Positions 34,254 through 43,058 of a stretch of DNA of 64,000 nucleotides are shown here, one piece after another. The translations under genes and the position numbers were made by a program. The notes under the pieces are model-generated. The model worked only from the letters and a program-made list of their open reading frames with translations, searched no databases and had not been told where the DNA came from. Location: assembly GCA_947476275.1 (NCBI GenBank), contig CANJPQ010000006.1, positions 1-64,000 of the forward strand. The letters run 5' to 3'. Source of the stretch: Fidelibacterota bacterium. Its GTDB lineage: Bacteria; Pseudomonadota; Alphaproteobacteria; Rhodospirillales; Rhodospirillaceae. How positions within the stretch are numbered: the first letter of the stretch is position 1; the number at the start of each line of letters is the position of its first letter.

Positions 34254-35817
34254 GCACGGCACCCGCGCGGCGTACTTCCGCCAGGATTTTCGGGGACCGC
34301 TTCAGAACGCCGCGGCAGGTCTGCTCCATGGGCGCGACAATGAAGTCGGCCTCCTCCCATGTTGCTGCAATCTGGTAATCCTTCGGCAAATAGTATTCGG
34401 CCGACATCCGATCGCCACAGACGAAGACCTTGAGCTTGCGCGAGCCCTTCGCGGCCGCCGACTGCGTCAGCCGCGCAAGCTCGCGACTGGCTTCCCCCAG
34501 GGACGTTCCCCAGTAGTCCAACTCGAACCGGCCGACCGCACCGGCGAGCCGGCCGGTGAAGTCGTTGAAGGCGACATACTCGTAAGGATGCAGCACGGTC
34601 ATGATGGTGACCTCGCGCAACAGCGCAAAAGCCAGGAACGCCGTCGCGGCATAAAACGCAACCTTGCGCCGCTCACACAGCGTCAATAGACGATCGACGC
34701 CAATCGCACCGATGATCACGAGCGGCGGCACGATGAACAGGAACTGGCGCAGACCATTGTAGACCGTCGGCCGTAACACCAAGAAGGCGACAAGCGGCGC
34801 AGCGACGGACGCCATCAAGAAGCACATCATGCGTGTGTGCGGATCGCCGAGATCCAGCCGCCTCACTTTGACCAGAGCAAGAATGGCCACGGTGGCGAGG
34901 CCCACGAGAAGATACTCCGGCAACTGCACGCCCAGCAGGACCAGCAGGTAACTTCCCGGGGGCGCGGTGGACTGCAGCGTTTCGCCCTCCCACAACACCG
35001 GGACGCGGTGCGGGAAATGCAGAAAGGTATCGACGGAGTTGAAGAAGTTGGCGGAGCCGAGCGCCGCCCAGGGCCAAAAAGCGAGCATGATCGCAATCGC
35101 CAGGGGCAGCAAGCATCCAACGCGCACCAAAGGCCGCAGTCCGAAGCCGGCGTCGGAGCGGTCGTTGACCGCCGCGGCAAGCATCACCGCCGCAAGATAG
35201 CCGACGTAGGCGAATGCAAACACGCGCGTGCCCAACGCAAGGCCAAGGGCGACAGCAAAGCCAAGATGGACATGGGCCGGCGCTGATCGGCCGCTCTGGA
35301 GTATGCGACAGCCGAAATACATCACCCACACCAAGAGCCAGGCGAAGGGACTGTCCTTCGGATTGATGAAGGCATGGCCGTAAAGCAGCGGGGTCGTGGC
35401 GAGAGCAAGAGTTGCGATCAGCGCCGCGCGCGCGCCGGCAAGCAACGCCGCAAGTCGCCACGCGCCGAACAAACCGCAGAGGAAGAATACCGCACCCAGC
35501 AGGTGACGCGTCTCGTATTCCCCGAAAGGCGAGATGCGATTGAGCAACGCGGCAACGATGTCGAAGAAGCCGCCGTAGAAGCGCAGGTCCGAATAGGTAA
35601 AAGCCGACCGGTCTTGAAATCCGCTCAGGTAGAATGAGACCAGCTTCTGGCCGTAGGTGGCCTGGACACGGCTATCCCAACCGATGCCGTAATCTTTGAA
35701 CGTGGAGAGTGCGATAGCTGCGACGACCGCCAAGGTGAAGATCGCAGCCAAATTCGTCCAGGACCCGGTAAAGGAGTCTGTTTGCGAAACCTTGATCTCG
35801 CGCTGAAACAACGACAT
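34180..35817 (-). CDS. Multi-pass membrane protein, glycosyltransferase family 39-like
   Basis: A 545-residue protein with about eleven predicted transmembrane helices followed by a soluble C-terminal domain (about 400-545). The early DYGIGWDSRVQATYGQ after helix 1 places an acidic pair in the first periplasmic loop, as in lipid-linked-sugar-dependent transferases (GT39/ArnT-like). HAFINPKDSPFAWL is also typical of such proteins. The acceptor is unknown. It lies downstream of cheR on the same strand, 82 bp apart, and overlaps the RND permease tail to tail. Confidence 0.75.
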   Translation of the reverse strand: MSLFQREIKVSQTDSFTGSWTNLAAIFTLAVVAAIALSTFKDYGIGWDSRVQATYGQKLVSFYLSGFQDRSAFTYSDLRFYGGFFDIVAALLNRISPFGEYETRHLLGAVFFLCGLFGAWRLAALLAGARAALIATLALATTPLLYGHAFINPKDSPFAWLLVWVMYFGCRILQSGRSAPAHVHLGFAVALGLALGTRVFAFAYVGYLAAVMLAAAVNDRSDAGFGLRPLVRVGCLLPLAIAIMLAFWPWAALGSANFFNSVDTFLHFPHRVPVLWEGETLQSTAPPGSYLLVLLGVQLPEYLLVGLATVAILALVKVRRLDLGDPHTRMMCFLMASVAAPLVAFLVLRPTVYNGLRQFLFIVPPLVIIGAIGVDRLLTLCERRKVAFYAATAFLAFALLREVTIMTVLHPYEYVAFNDFTGRLAGAVGRFELDYWGTSLGEASRELARLTQSAAAKGSRKLKVFVCGDRMSAEYYLPKDYQIAATWEEADFIVAPMEQTCRGVLKRSPKILAEVRRAGAVLSRVFDLRPAEAAPPVARPATPIP

Positions 35818-35899
35818 CGATCACTCGGCCCGGCACCTAGTGTCAAATCTTGGCACGAATTGACAAAGGCGCGCTCCGAAATCGGCACGGGCCGCCGAC

Positions 35900-36748
35900 T
35901 TAAAGGTGCGCGGCCATAGAATGAGACGGCGGCACGCCTTCGTGCTGCGCCGCATATATCCCAAGCGTGGACGCAATCACCCGGAATGCGCCGGAAACGC
36001 CGGTGACGCTCTCGTTCACGCCCACATAGAGGACGCCGTCGTCGGTCAACAGGCGTGCGAGTTTCTGCAAGGTCGCAATTTTGGTCTGCTGATCGAACGC
36101 GATGAGGACGTTGCGGCACAGCACAACGTCAAAGCGACCGAGCGGAAACATGTCTTCGAGCAGGTTCCAGACGCGGAACGACACCATGCGCCGAAGGTTT
36201 TCGTTGATCGTCCAGCCGCTGCCGACCTTTGTGAAGTGCCGCAATAGGCGGCGGATCGGCAGGCCGCGCTGGACCTCAAACTGGTTGTATGCGCCGCGCC
36301 CCGCCGCGTCGATCGCGGCGGCGGAAAGGTCGATGCCGACGATTTCCACCTGCCAGCCGGTAAAATGCTGCGCTTCCTCGACGATTTGCATCGCCACCGA
36401 ATAGGCTTCCTGCCCGCTGGCGCACCCCGCGCACAAGATGCGAAACGTTCGCTTCGCCAGCCGTGCCCGCCGCAGGTTTGGCAGCACGACTTCGGCGAGA
36501 TGCTTGAATGGCTTCCAGTCGCGGAAGAAGCCCGTGTCCTTGGACATCATCGCGTCGATGAGATCGGTGGTGGCGGCTGGGTTGCCGCCGCGCACTTCAG
36601 CCAGGAGTTCGGTCAGGTCGGCGAGACGATGCTCGCGCACGACGGACTGAAGGCGGTTTTCGACCAGGTACGCCTTGTCGCGAGTCAGTACGAGGCCGGT
36701 CTGATCCTTTAGGAGACGCGCGACAAAGGTGAAGTCCTCGGGCGTCAT
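35900..36748 (-). CDS. cheR: Chemotaxis methyltransferase CheR
   Basis: A 282-residue SAM-dependent methyltransferase that methylates Glu residues of chemoreceptors. The N-terminal helical domain includes LLKDQTGLVLTRDKAYLVENRL and SKDTGFFRDWKPF. The SAM-binding loop is ILCAGCASGQEAYSVAM, and FDVVLCRNVLIAFDQQTK follows. It starts five bases after the cheY-like gene and is surely cotranscribed. No other che genes lie in the window. Confidence 0.94.
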   Translation of the reverse strand: MTPEDFTFVARLLKDQTGLVLTRDKAYLVENRLQSVVREHRLADLTELLAEVRGGNPAATTDLIDAMMSKDTGFFRDWKPFKHLAEVVLPNLRRARLAKRTFRILCAGCASGQEAYSVAMQIVEEAQHFTGWQVEIVGIDLSAAAIDAAGRGAYNQFEVQRGLPIRRLLRHFTKVGSGWTINENLRRMVSFRVWNLLEDMFPLGRFDVVLCRNVLIAFDQQTKIATLQKLARLLTDDGVLYVGVNESVTGVSGAFRVIASTLGIYAAQHEGVPPSHSMAAHL

Positions 36749-36753
36749 CGGCG

Positions 36754-37119
36754 TCAGAGAATATCCAGCAGCAAAAACTTTGAGCGGACGATGTCACTGT
36801 CGAACGGCTTCATGATGAATTCGTCCGCGCCGGCCGCGAGCGCCTGCTCAATCAGCGACGAGTCGGCGTCAGTGGTGCAGAAGATTGCCACCACCTTTTC
36901 GCCGCCCGGGAGGCCGCGCAGTTCGCGCAAGTACGTGCGTCCGTCCATCACGGGCATGTCCATGTCGATCAGCGCCAAGTCCGGCATGCGTGTGCGGCAC
37001 GCCTCCAGCGCCTTCTTGCCGTTCTCAGCTTCCTCGACCTCGAAACCGAGATCCTGAACGATCTTTGCGGCGACGCGTCGAATCACGCGCGAGTCATCCA
37101 CGATCAAACAGCGCTTCAT
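36754..37119 (-). CDS. CheY-like single-domain response regulator
   Basis: A 121-residue receiver domain with no output domain. Acidic residues DD at 8-9, phosphoacceptor Asp52 (ALIDMDMPVMDG), Thr in FCTTDAD and Lys in IMKPFDSD are all present. Tight coupling to cheR suggests a chemotaxis role, perhaps acting on the flagellar switch. The upstream 163-bp spacer holds a GTTAAC site and a GATTC next to it. Confidence 0.93.
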   Translation of the reverse strand: MKRCLIVDDSRVIRRVAAKIVQDLGFEVEEAENGKKALEACRTRMPDLALIDMDMPVMDGRTYLRELRGLPGGEKVVAIFCTTDADSSLIEQALAAGADEFIMKPFDSDIVRSKFLLLDIL

Positions 37120-37191
37120 TGAAACTGCGCCCGATTACGGCCGGCGCCGCGCCGGTCTTGGCCCCAAGTACGCAAACGTTACCGTGCGAAG

Positions 37192-37203
37192 GTTAACGGA
37201 TTC
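37192..37203. promoter_or_regulatory. GTTAAC next to GATTC upstream of cheY-cheR
   Basis: GTTAACGGATTC lies 73 bp upstream of the cheY-like start, combining a CtrA-type half-site and a CcrM-type GANTC. It suggests cell-cycle control of this chemotaxis operon, but is only a short match. Confidence 0.4.
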
Positions 37204-37282
37204 AATGCACGCGCGTTTGATCACGTTAATTCGTGCGGATAGGACACTGTCAGGCATCAGTGCCGGGGGCGTACTACACGCG

Positions 37283-37951
37283 TTACGGGCTTGAAAACGC
37301 TGCTTGAAGGGTCGACGCATTCGACTCGATGACAACGCGGCCTCCGGCCTGCATTGCCAAAGCCCGCAACAGGTGAATCTGGATGCTTTTGGCGGTCGGT
37401 GCGACGGGCGTTCCGTTAAGGATTTCGCCTACATCGGGACGCCACGCGCTCGCGCGGGAGGGATCGCCCTCGGCGATCAGGATGACGGTTCGCGATTCAT
37501 CGTCAATCTTGAGCGTCAGACTGCGGCACATGGGCTGCGCCTCGAGCAGCAAGAGGCAGAGGTTGAGAAAGATCGGCACCGCACTCGGACCCATGTGGGT
37601 GGCAGCCCTTGCGACCGCAGTCGAGTCCGGCCAATCGAGCGCCGCGGGACCGCTCCGCCCTGCCGTCGCCTGGAGGAAGCCCTCCACCAGTCCCGGCAAC
37701 TCGCCAATCGCACCGTGGTGACCCGCAGGAACGCCCATGGCCGCACGCAGGAACTTGAGCTTGCGGGACGCGGCGGCGGAACTATTGCCGATGAGGCCGA
37801 GCGTTTCGGCATCGACCTGTGTCGGATCGCCCGCGGTCAACTCAACGCCGGCAGCGACGGCACCGATGGGACCGGCCAGATCGTGACATAGCCGCGTACA
37901 CAGATATTGCGAGAGCAGCAGAGGATCGGCCACCGATACAGACTCAGCCAT
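37283..37951 (-). CDS. chpT: Histidine phosphotransferase ChpT-like
   Basis: A 222-residue dimeric phosphotransferase. The four-helix-bundle start contains YLCTRLCHDLAGPIGAVAAGVEL, with His23 the expected phosphorylated residue. The second half is a degenerate HATPase-like domain that would not bind ATP. In alphaproteobacteria ChpT carries phosphate from the hybrid kinase CckA to CtrA and CpdR. I chose the ATG preceded by GGGGC; a TTG 15 bases earlier is the alternative. It is encoded about 8 kb from ctrA in this window. Confidence 0.88.
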   Translation of the reverse strand: MAESVSVADPLLLSQYLCTRLCHDLAGPIGAVAAGVELTAGDPTQVDAETLGLIGNSSAAASRKLKFLRAAMGVPAGHHGAIGELPGLVEGFLQATAGRSGPAALDWPDSTAVARAATHMGPSAVPIFLNLCLLLLEAQPMCRSLTLKIDDESRTVILIAEGDPSRASAWRPDVGEILNGTPVAPTAKSIQIHLLRALAMQAGGRVVIESNASTLQAAFSSP

Positions 37952-38071
37952 GCAGATGTGCCCCAAACCTTATGCCGCCGCGGTACGCCTTCATAGCGGC
38001 GCAATCTAGCAGGGGGTCGTTTAGCCTGAAAACCCACGGACGTCATGACCCGACGGCGCTAGACTTGGTGC

Positions 38072-38269
38072 ATGCTGCACGACTTCGCGCCAGGAATGTG
38101 GGTGGTCAACCCAGCCCAGCCGGATTGGGGCCTCGGTCAGGTCCAGTCCGCCGTGGGGGACCGGGTGACGGTCAATTTCGAGAATACCGGCAAGATGCTG
38201 GTTATCGCGAGCGTTGTTGCCCTGGAGGTGGTCGACGATCCAAGTGCCCGGCGGCCCAAACCCCGCTAG
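38072..38269 (+). CDS. DUF3553 family small protein
   Basis: A 65-residue protein. FAPGMWVVNPAQPDWGLGQV and VTVNFENTGKMLV match the small DUF3553 proteins common in alphaproteobacteria, whose beta-rich fold is thought to resemble SH3/CarD-like nucleic-acid-binding modules. The function is unknown. It is followed by moaA 52 bp downstream. Confidence 0.85.
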   Translation: MLHDFAPGMWVVNPAQPDWGLGQVQSAVGDRVTVNFENTGKMLVIASVVALEVVDDPSARRPKPR

Positions 38270-38321
38270 TTGGCCGCTATAGCCTTGGAATGCCGGGAAA
38301 AACCCCTATATTTCTGGGATC

Positions 38322-39311
38322 ATGATCGACCCGTTTGGCCGCGCCATCAGCTACCTCCGCGTTTCGGTCACCGACCGATGCGACCTCCGCTGCGTCTACT
38401 GCATGTCGGAGGACATGACCTTTGTGCCGCGCGCGCAGCTCCTGACTCTGGAAGAACTCGACCGGGTGTGCAGCACCTTCGTCGGACTCGGTGTCAAAAA
38501 ACTTCGCCTGACCGGCGGCGAGCCCCTGGTCCGCAAGAATGTGCTGAGCCTGTTCGAGAGCCTGGGGCGCCATCTCAAGACCGGCGCCCTAGATGAGCTG
38601 ACTCTCACGACCAACGGCACGCAGCTTGATGGCGCCGCGGAGCGCCTGCGCGCAGCCGGTGTCGAGCGCATCAACATCTCGCTCGACTCTCTCGATGCGG
38701 ATCGTTTCAAGACCATCACCCGCTGGGGCAACCACGCGCAAGTGATGGACGGCATCCGAGCGGCGAAAGCCTCGGGATTGAAGGTGAAAATCAATGTCGT
38801 CGCGCTGCGCGACGTCAATGAGGACGAGTTCGACGACATGGTTGCCTGGTGCGGCCGCGAAGGCTTCGATCTCGTATTCATCGAGACCATGCCGATGGGC
38901 GATATCGACGGCGACAGGACGGATCAGTACTTGCCCCTGTCGGTCGTCCGCGCGCGCCTGGCCAACCGCTGGACAATGTCGGCGATCCCCGACAATACCG
39001 GCGGTCCGGCGCGCTATATGCGCGTTGCTGAGACCGGCGGGCGCGTCGGCTTCATCACGCCGATGACCCACAACTTCTGTGAATCCTGCAATCGCGTGCG
39101 CCTCACCTGCACCGGCACTTTGTACATGTGCCTGGGCCAAGAGGATGCGGCCGACTTGCGCAAGCCGTTGCGGCAGAGCGAGAGCAACGCTCCGCTGATC
39201 GCAGCGATTCACGAGGCCATCGGTCGCAAGCCGAAGGGACATGACTTCATCATCGACCGCCGCCACAGCCGCCCCGCGGTGGGGCGCCATATGAGCGTCA
39301 CCGGCGGCTAA
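38322..39311 (+). CDS. moaA: GTP 3',8-cyclase MoaA
   Basis: A 329-residue radical SAM enzyme that starts molybdenum cofactor synthesis from GTP. The N-terminal cluster is CDLRCVYC (Cys20, 24, 27). The C-terminal cluster comes from [11 protein letters not shown] and a following [15 protein letters not shown] is the SAM motif. The protein ends in Gly-Gly, as required for activity in MoaA. No other moa genes lie beside it. Confidence 0.97.
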   Translation: MIDPFGRAISYLRVSVTDRCDLRCVYCMSEDMTFVPRAQLLTLEELDRVCSTFVGLGVKKLRLTGGEPLVRKNVLSLFESLGRHLKTGALDELTLTTNGTQLDGAAERLRAAGVERINISLDSLDADRFKTITRWGNHAQVMDGIRAAKASGLKVKINVVALRDVNEDEFDDMVAWCGREGFDLVFIETMPMGDIDGDRTDQYLPLSVVRARLANRWTMSAIPDNTGGPARYMRVAETGGRVGFITPMTHNFCESCNRVRLTCTGTLYMCLGQEDAADLRKPLRQSESNAPLIAAIHEAIGRKPKGHDFIIDRRHSRPAVGRHMSVTGG

Positions 39312-39344
39312 CGCCTGCGTCGTCGGAATACGGAAACGAGCTGC

Positions 39345-40124
39345 ATGGCTTTCGAGCGGATCCCATCCCGCATCGCCTTCGTTGCGAGCGAAACCGACGT
39401 AGCGAGCGCGGCGCTACGCGACCTGACCGCGCGATATGGCCAAACGCCGCCGGATCAGGCGGAAGTAATCGTGGCGCTCGGCGGCGACGGATTCATGCTG
39501 GAAGCGCTGCACACCTACATGGCCCTCGGCCGGCCCATCTTTGGAATGCATCGCGGCACGGTCGGGTTTTTGATGAACGCCTATAACGGCGAAGACTTGC
39601 CGACGCGCATCTCGAAAAGCGATCAGGTGACACTGCACCCGCTGCGCATGTCGGCCCTCACCGCCGACGGGAACGTGGTGGAAGCGCTGGCGATCAATGA
39701 GGTCTCGATGCTGCGGCAAACGCGCCAGGCGGCGAAGATCAAGATCTTCGTCGATGGGCGTGAGCGGTTGAGCGAACTGTCGTGCGACGGCGTCCTCATC
39801 TCCACGCCGGCCGGGTCCGGCGCTTACAACCTCTCCGCCCACGGCCCGGTGCTGCCGCTGGACTCCAATGTGCTCGCGCTCACACCGATCAGCGCCTTCC
39901 GGCCGCGGCGCTGGCGCGGCGCGGTATTGCCCCACCGCGCGACAGTGAAGTTCGTGATCATGGAGCAGGACAAGCGCCCGGTCAGCGCAGTGGCGGATCG
40001 CGACGAAGTGCGCGACGTCGCGGAAGTGACCGTGCGGGAAGACCGCAGCATTGCGATCCCGTTATTGTTCGACAGCGAGCACAATCTGCAGGAACGGATT
40101 CTGAACGAGCAGTTCTCGTTCTGA
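39345..40124 (+). CDS. nadK: NAD kinase
   Basis: A 259-residue ATP-NAD kinase making NADP. The GGDG motif is in [16 protein letters not shown], followed by [12 protein letters not shown] (usually GxNxGxLGFL), ALNE-like [11 protein letters not shown], and [19 protein letters not shown]. The length is typical of the short proteobacterial form. It is 33 bp after moaA and converges on the HAD gene with a one-base gap. Confidence 0.95.
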   Translation: MAFERIPSRIAFVASETDVASAALRDLTARYGQTPPDQAEVIVALGGDGFMLEALHTYMALGRPIFGMHRGTVGFLMNAYNGEDLPTRISKSDQVTLHPLRMSALTADGNVVEALAINEVSMLRQTRQAAKIKIFVDGRERLSELSCDGVLISTPAGSGAYNLSAHGPVLPLDSNVLALTPISAFRPRRWRGAVLPHRATVKFVIMEQDKRPVSAVADRDEVRDVAEVTVREDRSIAIPLLFDSEHNLQERILNEQFSF

Positions 40125-40125
40125 C

Positions 40126-40998
40126 CTACCAGAAAAATCCCGGGATGATGTAGGCCGGGCTATAGCCTTCCTTAGCTGCGAGCGCGATTGCCTTCGCCGG
40201 ATCGGCCGCTACGCCGTAGGAAACGCCCAAAGCCGCGGCGTGAATTCCGCCGGTGCACCAGATCGCCGGCAGACCTACGCTGGCCGCGCCTTTGATGTCG
40301 GTTTCCAATGCATCACCAACAACGGCGACACGCGTGCGATCGGCAATGCCAAGTTGCTTGATCGCGAGTTCGTAAATGGCTGGGTCCGGTTTGCCGCGGT
40401 ACGTCGCCCGCCCGCCCATCGCCTCATAGCGGCCGGCGATTGCGCCGGCGCAGACGACGCGCTGACCGGCGCGGATCACCACGATGTCCGGGTTCGCGCA
40501 GACCATCGGCAGATTGTGCGACCGCGCCGCCTTCAGGATGGCATCGGTCTTTTCCAATGGATCGGCGAGATCGTAAGGCCCGGTATTCACAACGAACGTA
40601 GCCTTCGCTATGTCGTCGACAATCTCCACGCCGGTGTCCTCGAACACCGTGCGATCCCGCTCCGGGCCCAGGTGATAGGCGCGATTGCCAAGGGCTGCGA
40701 AGAACGGATCATCGCGCGCGATCAGGGCGTCGCGCGTCGCCTCCCCGGAGGAGAGCACTTCGCCGTAGCTGTCGCGTGGGATGGCCATGCCGGTCATCGT
40801 GGTGACGAGCGCATGCGCGCGGCGCGGCGCGTTGGACAACAGCAGCGTCTTCTTTCCTGCGGCGGTAAGTTTGCGCAGCGTATCCGGCGCCGGCGGATAT
40901 GGCGTTTGGCCGTCGTGGATCACGCCCCACAGATCGAGAATGAAACCATCGAAGCGATCCGCAATTTCGGACAGGCCGGCGATCGGGCGCGGACTCAT
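40126..40998 (-). CDS. HAD superfamily IIA phosphatase (TIGR01459-like)
   Basis: A 290-residue hydrolase. Motif I is FDGFILDLWGVIHDG, motif II LLLSNAPRR, motif III GKPDPAIYELA and motif IV VVGDALETDIKGAASVGL. The NagD-like cap lies between motifs II and III. The family is common in alphaproteobacteria, with unknown substrate. Its ATG overlaps the pyrD stop codon by four bases, so the two are cotranslated. Confidence 0.9.
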   Translation of the reverse strand: MSPRPIAGLSEIADRFDGFILDLWGVIHDGQTPYPPAPDTLRKLTAAGKKTLLLSNAPRRAHALVTTMTGMAIPRDSYGEVLSSGEATRDALIARDDPFFAALGNRAYHLGPERDRTVFEDTGVEIVDDIAKATFVVNTGPYDLADPLEKTDAILKAARSHNLPMVCANPDIVVIRAGQRVVCAGAIAGRYEAMGGRATYRGKPDPAIYELAIKQLGIADRTRVAVVGDALETDIKGAASVGLPAIWCTGGIHAAALGVSYGVAADPAKAIALAAKEGYSPAYIIPGFFW

Positions 40999-42056
40999 CG
41001 GTCGGCTCCGACCGCGTCGGCGATATTGGCAAAGCCATCGTTGGCCAACAAGGCGACGAGTTCGTCCTTGATACGTTGCACGAGGCCGGGGCCTTCAAAC
41101 ACCAATGCTGTGTACAACTGCACCAGCGACGCGCCGGCGCGGATCTTGGCATAGGCGTCGGCGCCGGACGCGATGCCGCCGACGCCGATCAAGGAAAGAC
41201 GTCCGCTGCTTGCGCGCGCCGCGTGGCGCAAAATGTCGAGCGACAGGGCCAGCAGAGGTCGCCCGCTTAACCCGCCGGTCTCGGTGCGGCGCGGCGACTG
41301 AAGCGCGGCAGGCCGGCCGATGGTGGTGTTGCTGATCACCAGACCATCGAGCGATTGCGCGAGCGCCAAGTCAACGATCGCGCTGACGTCATCCAATGCA
41401 AGGTCGGGCGCGATCTTCAGCAGCAATGGTGCCGCCGAACCGCTTTCGTCGCGGGCGGAGCGCACGGCGCCCAGGATCGCGCGCAAGGGCGCGATATCCT
41501 GGAGCATCCGCAGGCCGGGCGTGTTGGGCGAGGACACGTTGACCACCAGGAAGTCCGCATAAGGGGCTAAATGGCGCGCCCCGTCGGCGTAGTCGGCAAC
41601 GGCATCGGTGCTGTCCTTGTTCTTGCCGAGGTTCACGCCGACAGGCCCGCGCCTGTCTCGGCAGGCGGACAGGCGGACCGCGACGGCATCCATGCCGTCG
41701 TTGTTGAAGCCCATGCGGTTAATGACCGCCCGGTCCTCGTTCAACCTGAACACGCGGGGTCGCGGGTTCCCGGGCTGCGGCCGCGGCGTAACGCCGCCCA
41801 CCTCCACGAAGCCGAAGCCGAGTTTCAGTAGTTCCGCGGGCGCCTCGGCGTTTTTGTCGAACCCCGCTGCGAGACCGACAGGATTTTGGAAATCCCTGTC
41901 CCAAAGGCGTTGCCGCAGGCACGCCGGGTCCGACGAGGGCCGATAGAGCAGGCCTGCCACGCCGCTGCGTAGAAAGCGAATCGCCAGACCATGGGCGGTC
42001 TCGGCGTCGAGGCGCCGCAGGAACGGCGCGGCCATCATGTAGGGGTCAAGGAGCAT
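40995..42056 (-). CDS. pyrD: Dihydroorotate dehydrogenase (quinone), class 2
   Basis: A 353-residue membrane-associated flavoenzyme of pyrimidine synthesis, oxidising dihydroorotate to orotate with ubiquinone. The N-terminal helices (FLRRLDAETAHGLAIRFL) are those of class 2. NPVGLAAGFDKNAEA, EVGGVTPRPQPGNPRPRVFRL, NVSSPNTPGLRMLQ (catalytic Ser region) and LIGVGGIASGADAYAKI bind FMN and substrate. The start is set by homology at MLLDPYMMAAPFL; no strong ribosome site is visible there, and the frame is open further upstream. Confidence 0.94.
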   Translation of the reverse strand: MLLDPYMMAAPFLRRLDAETAHGLAIRFLRSGVAGLLYRPSSDPACLRQRLWDRDFQNPVGLAAGFDKNAEAPAELLKLGFGFVEVGGVTPRPQPGNPRPRVFRLNEDRAVINRMGFNNDGMDAVAVRLSACRDRRGPVGVNLGKNKDSTDAVADYADGARHLAPYADFLVVNVSSPNTPGLRMLQDIAPLRAILGAVRSARDESGSAAPLLLKIAPDLALDDVSAIVDLALAQSLDGLVISNTTIGRPAALQSPRRTETGGLSGRPLLALSLDILRHAARASSGRLSLIGVGGIASGADAYAKIRAGASLVQLYTALVFEGPGLVQRIKDELVALLANDGFANIADAVGADR

Positions 42057-42221
42057 GTCAGTGAAGGGAGGATGCGACGATTCGGATGCTACGACACGGC
42101 GATTTGGGATGGCCGGGCCGACGACAAGATATAGAGACAATCTCCTTCATGTCGCTGATTTGTGAAGATATACTAACGCCCGTGTGGGGAGAACTCCTCG
42201 TGAAATACGATCTGACAATCT

Positions 42222-42647
42222 GTGCGTAACGATCCGAAACTTTCCGTGCGCGGACTGGCACGACTTATCGAGCAGGTTGGCAAAGCCGCCTACAATCTCG
42301 GTTACACCCCAGGGCTCAATCCGGCCCAGTGGGCGGCGTTGCGCTATTTCGACGAAGCAACGCTTGAACGCCGCACGGTGACGGGCTTTGCCCAGTTCCA
42401 GGGCACGACCAAGGGCACGGCGTCGCAAACAGTCGCGGCGCTGGTGCGCAAGGGCTACCTGCGCCGCGTCAGCGACAAGCAGGACCGACGCGTCCATCGC
42501 TTGATGATCACGGATGAAGGCCAAAACCTGCTGCGCGTCGATCCGCTGCAGGAACTCAGCAAAGCGCTGGAATCGCTCGAACAGGACGAGCGCTGGGCCT
42601 TGGCGGTCAGCATGGAAAAAGTTCTGCGCCAGCTGATCCGAGCGTAG
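42222..42647 (+). CDS. MarR-family transcriptional regulator
   Basis: A 141-residue winged-helix regulator. The DNA-binding core is FAQFQGTTKGTASQTVAALVRKGYL with the wing VSDKQDRRVHRLMITDEG, typical of MarR. The N- and C-terminal helices would form the dimer. The GTG start is the only in-frame choice before an upstream stop, and has little ribosome-site support. It is divergent from pyrD and convergent with the response regulator gene. Ligand and targets are unknown. Confidence 0.88.
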   Translation: MRNDPKLSVRGLARLIEQVGKAAYNLGYTPGLNPAQWAALRYFDEATLERRTVTGFAQFQGTTKGTASQTVAALVRKGYLRRVSDKQDRRVHRLMITDEGQNLLRVDPLQELSKALESLEQDERWALAVSMEKVLRQLIRA

Positions 42648-42650
42648 ATC

Positions 42651-43022
42651 TTAGGCTGCCAGAACGGCACTCACAGCGTTCAATAGCTCGTCCTTCTCGA
42701 ACGGCTTGTAGATCACTTCGTTCGCGCCGAACGTAGACGCGAGCGGGGCTGTGTAGGTGAGCGGGGCATTGGGCGCGCCGCCCGAGATCACGATGACGGG
42801 CACCCGGTTGCCGGACCCCCGGACTTCCTTGAGCAGGGCGATGCCATCCATACCCGGCATCCAGATATCGCTGACGATGAGGTCGAAGCCGCGCTCCTTG
42901 AGCTTAACCATCGCTTCGTTACCGGTTTCGGCAGAAACCACCGTATGACCGGCGCCCACGAGAATCTCGCGAACGGTCATGCTCACTTCGGGCGAATCTT
43001 CGACCAAGAGAATGTCGGCCAT
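42651..43022 (-). CDS. Single-domain response regulator
   Basis: A 123-residue receiver domain without output domain. ED at 8-9, Asp52 (IVSDIWMPGMDG), Ser in VISGG and Lys in YKPFEKDEL form the phosphorylation site. It lies 36 bp downstream of the PAS histidine kinase gene on the same strand and is its likely partner. Confidence 0.92.
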   Translation of the reverse strand: MADILLVEDSPEVSMTVREILVGAGHTVVSAETGNEAMVKLKERGFDLIVSDIWMPGMDGIALLKEVRGSGNRVPVIVISGGAPNAPLTYTAPLASTFGANEVIYKPFEKDELLNAVSAVLAA

Positions 43023-43058
43023 ACGCGCTCCAAAACTTCCGCGCGAATTCGCTGCGGT

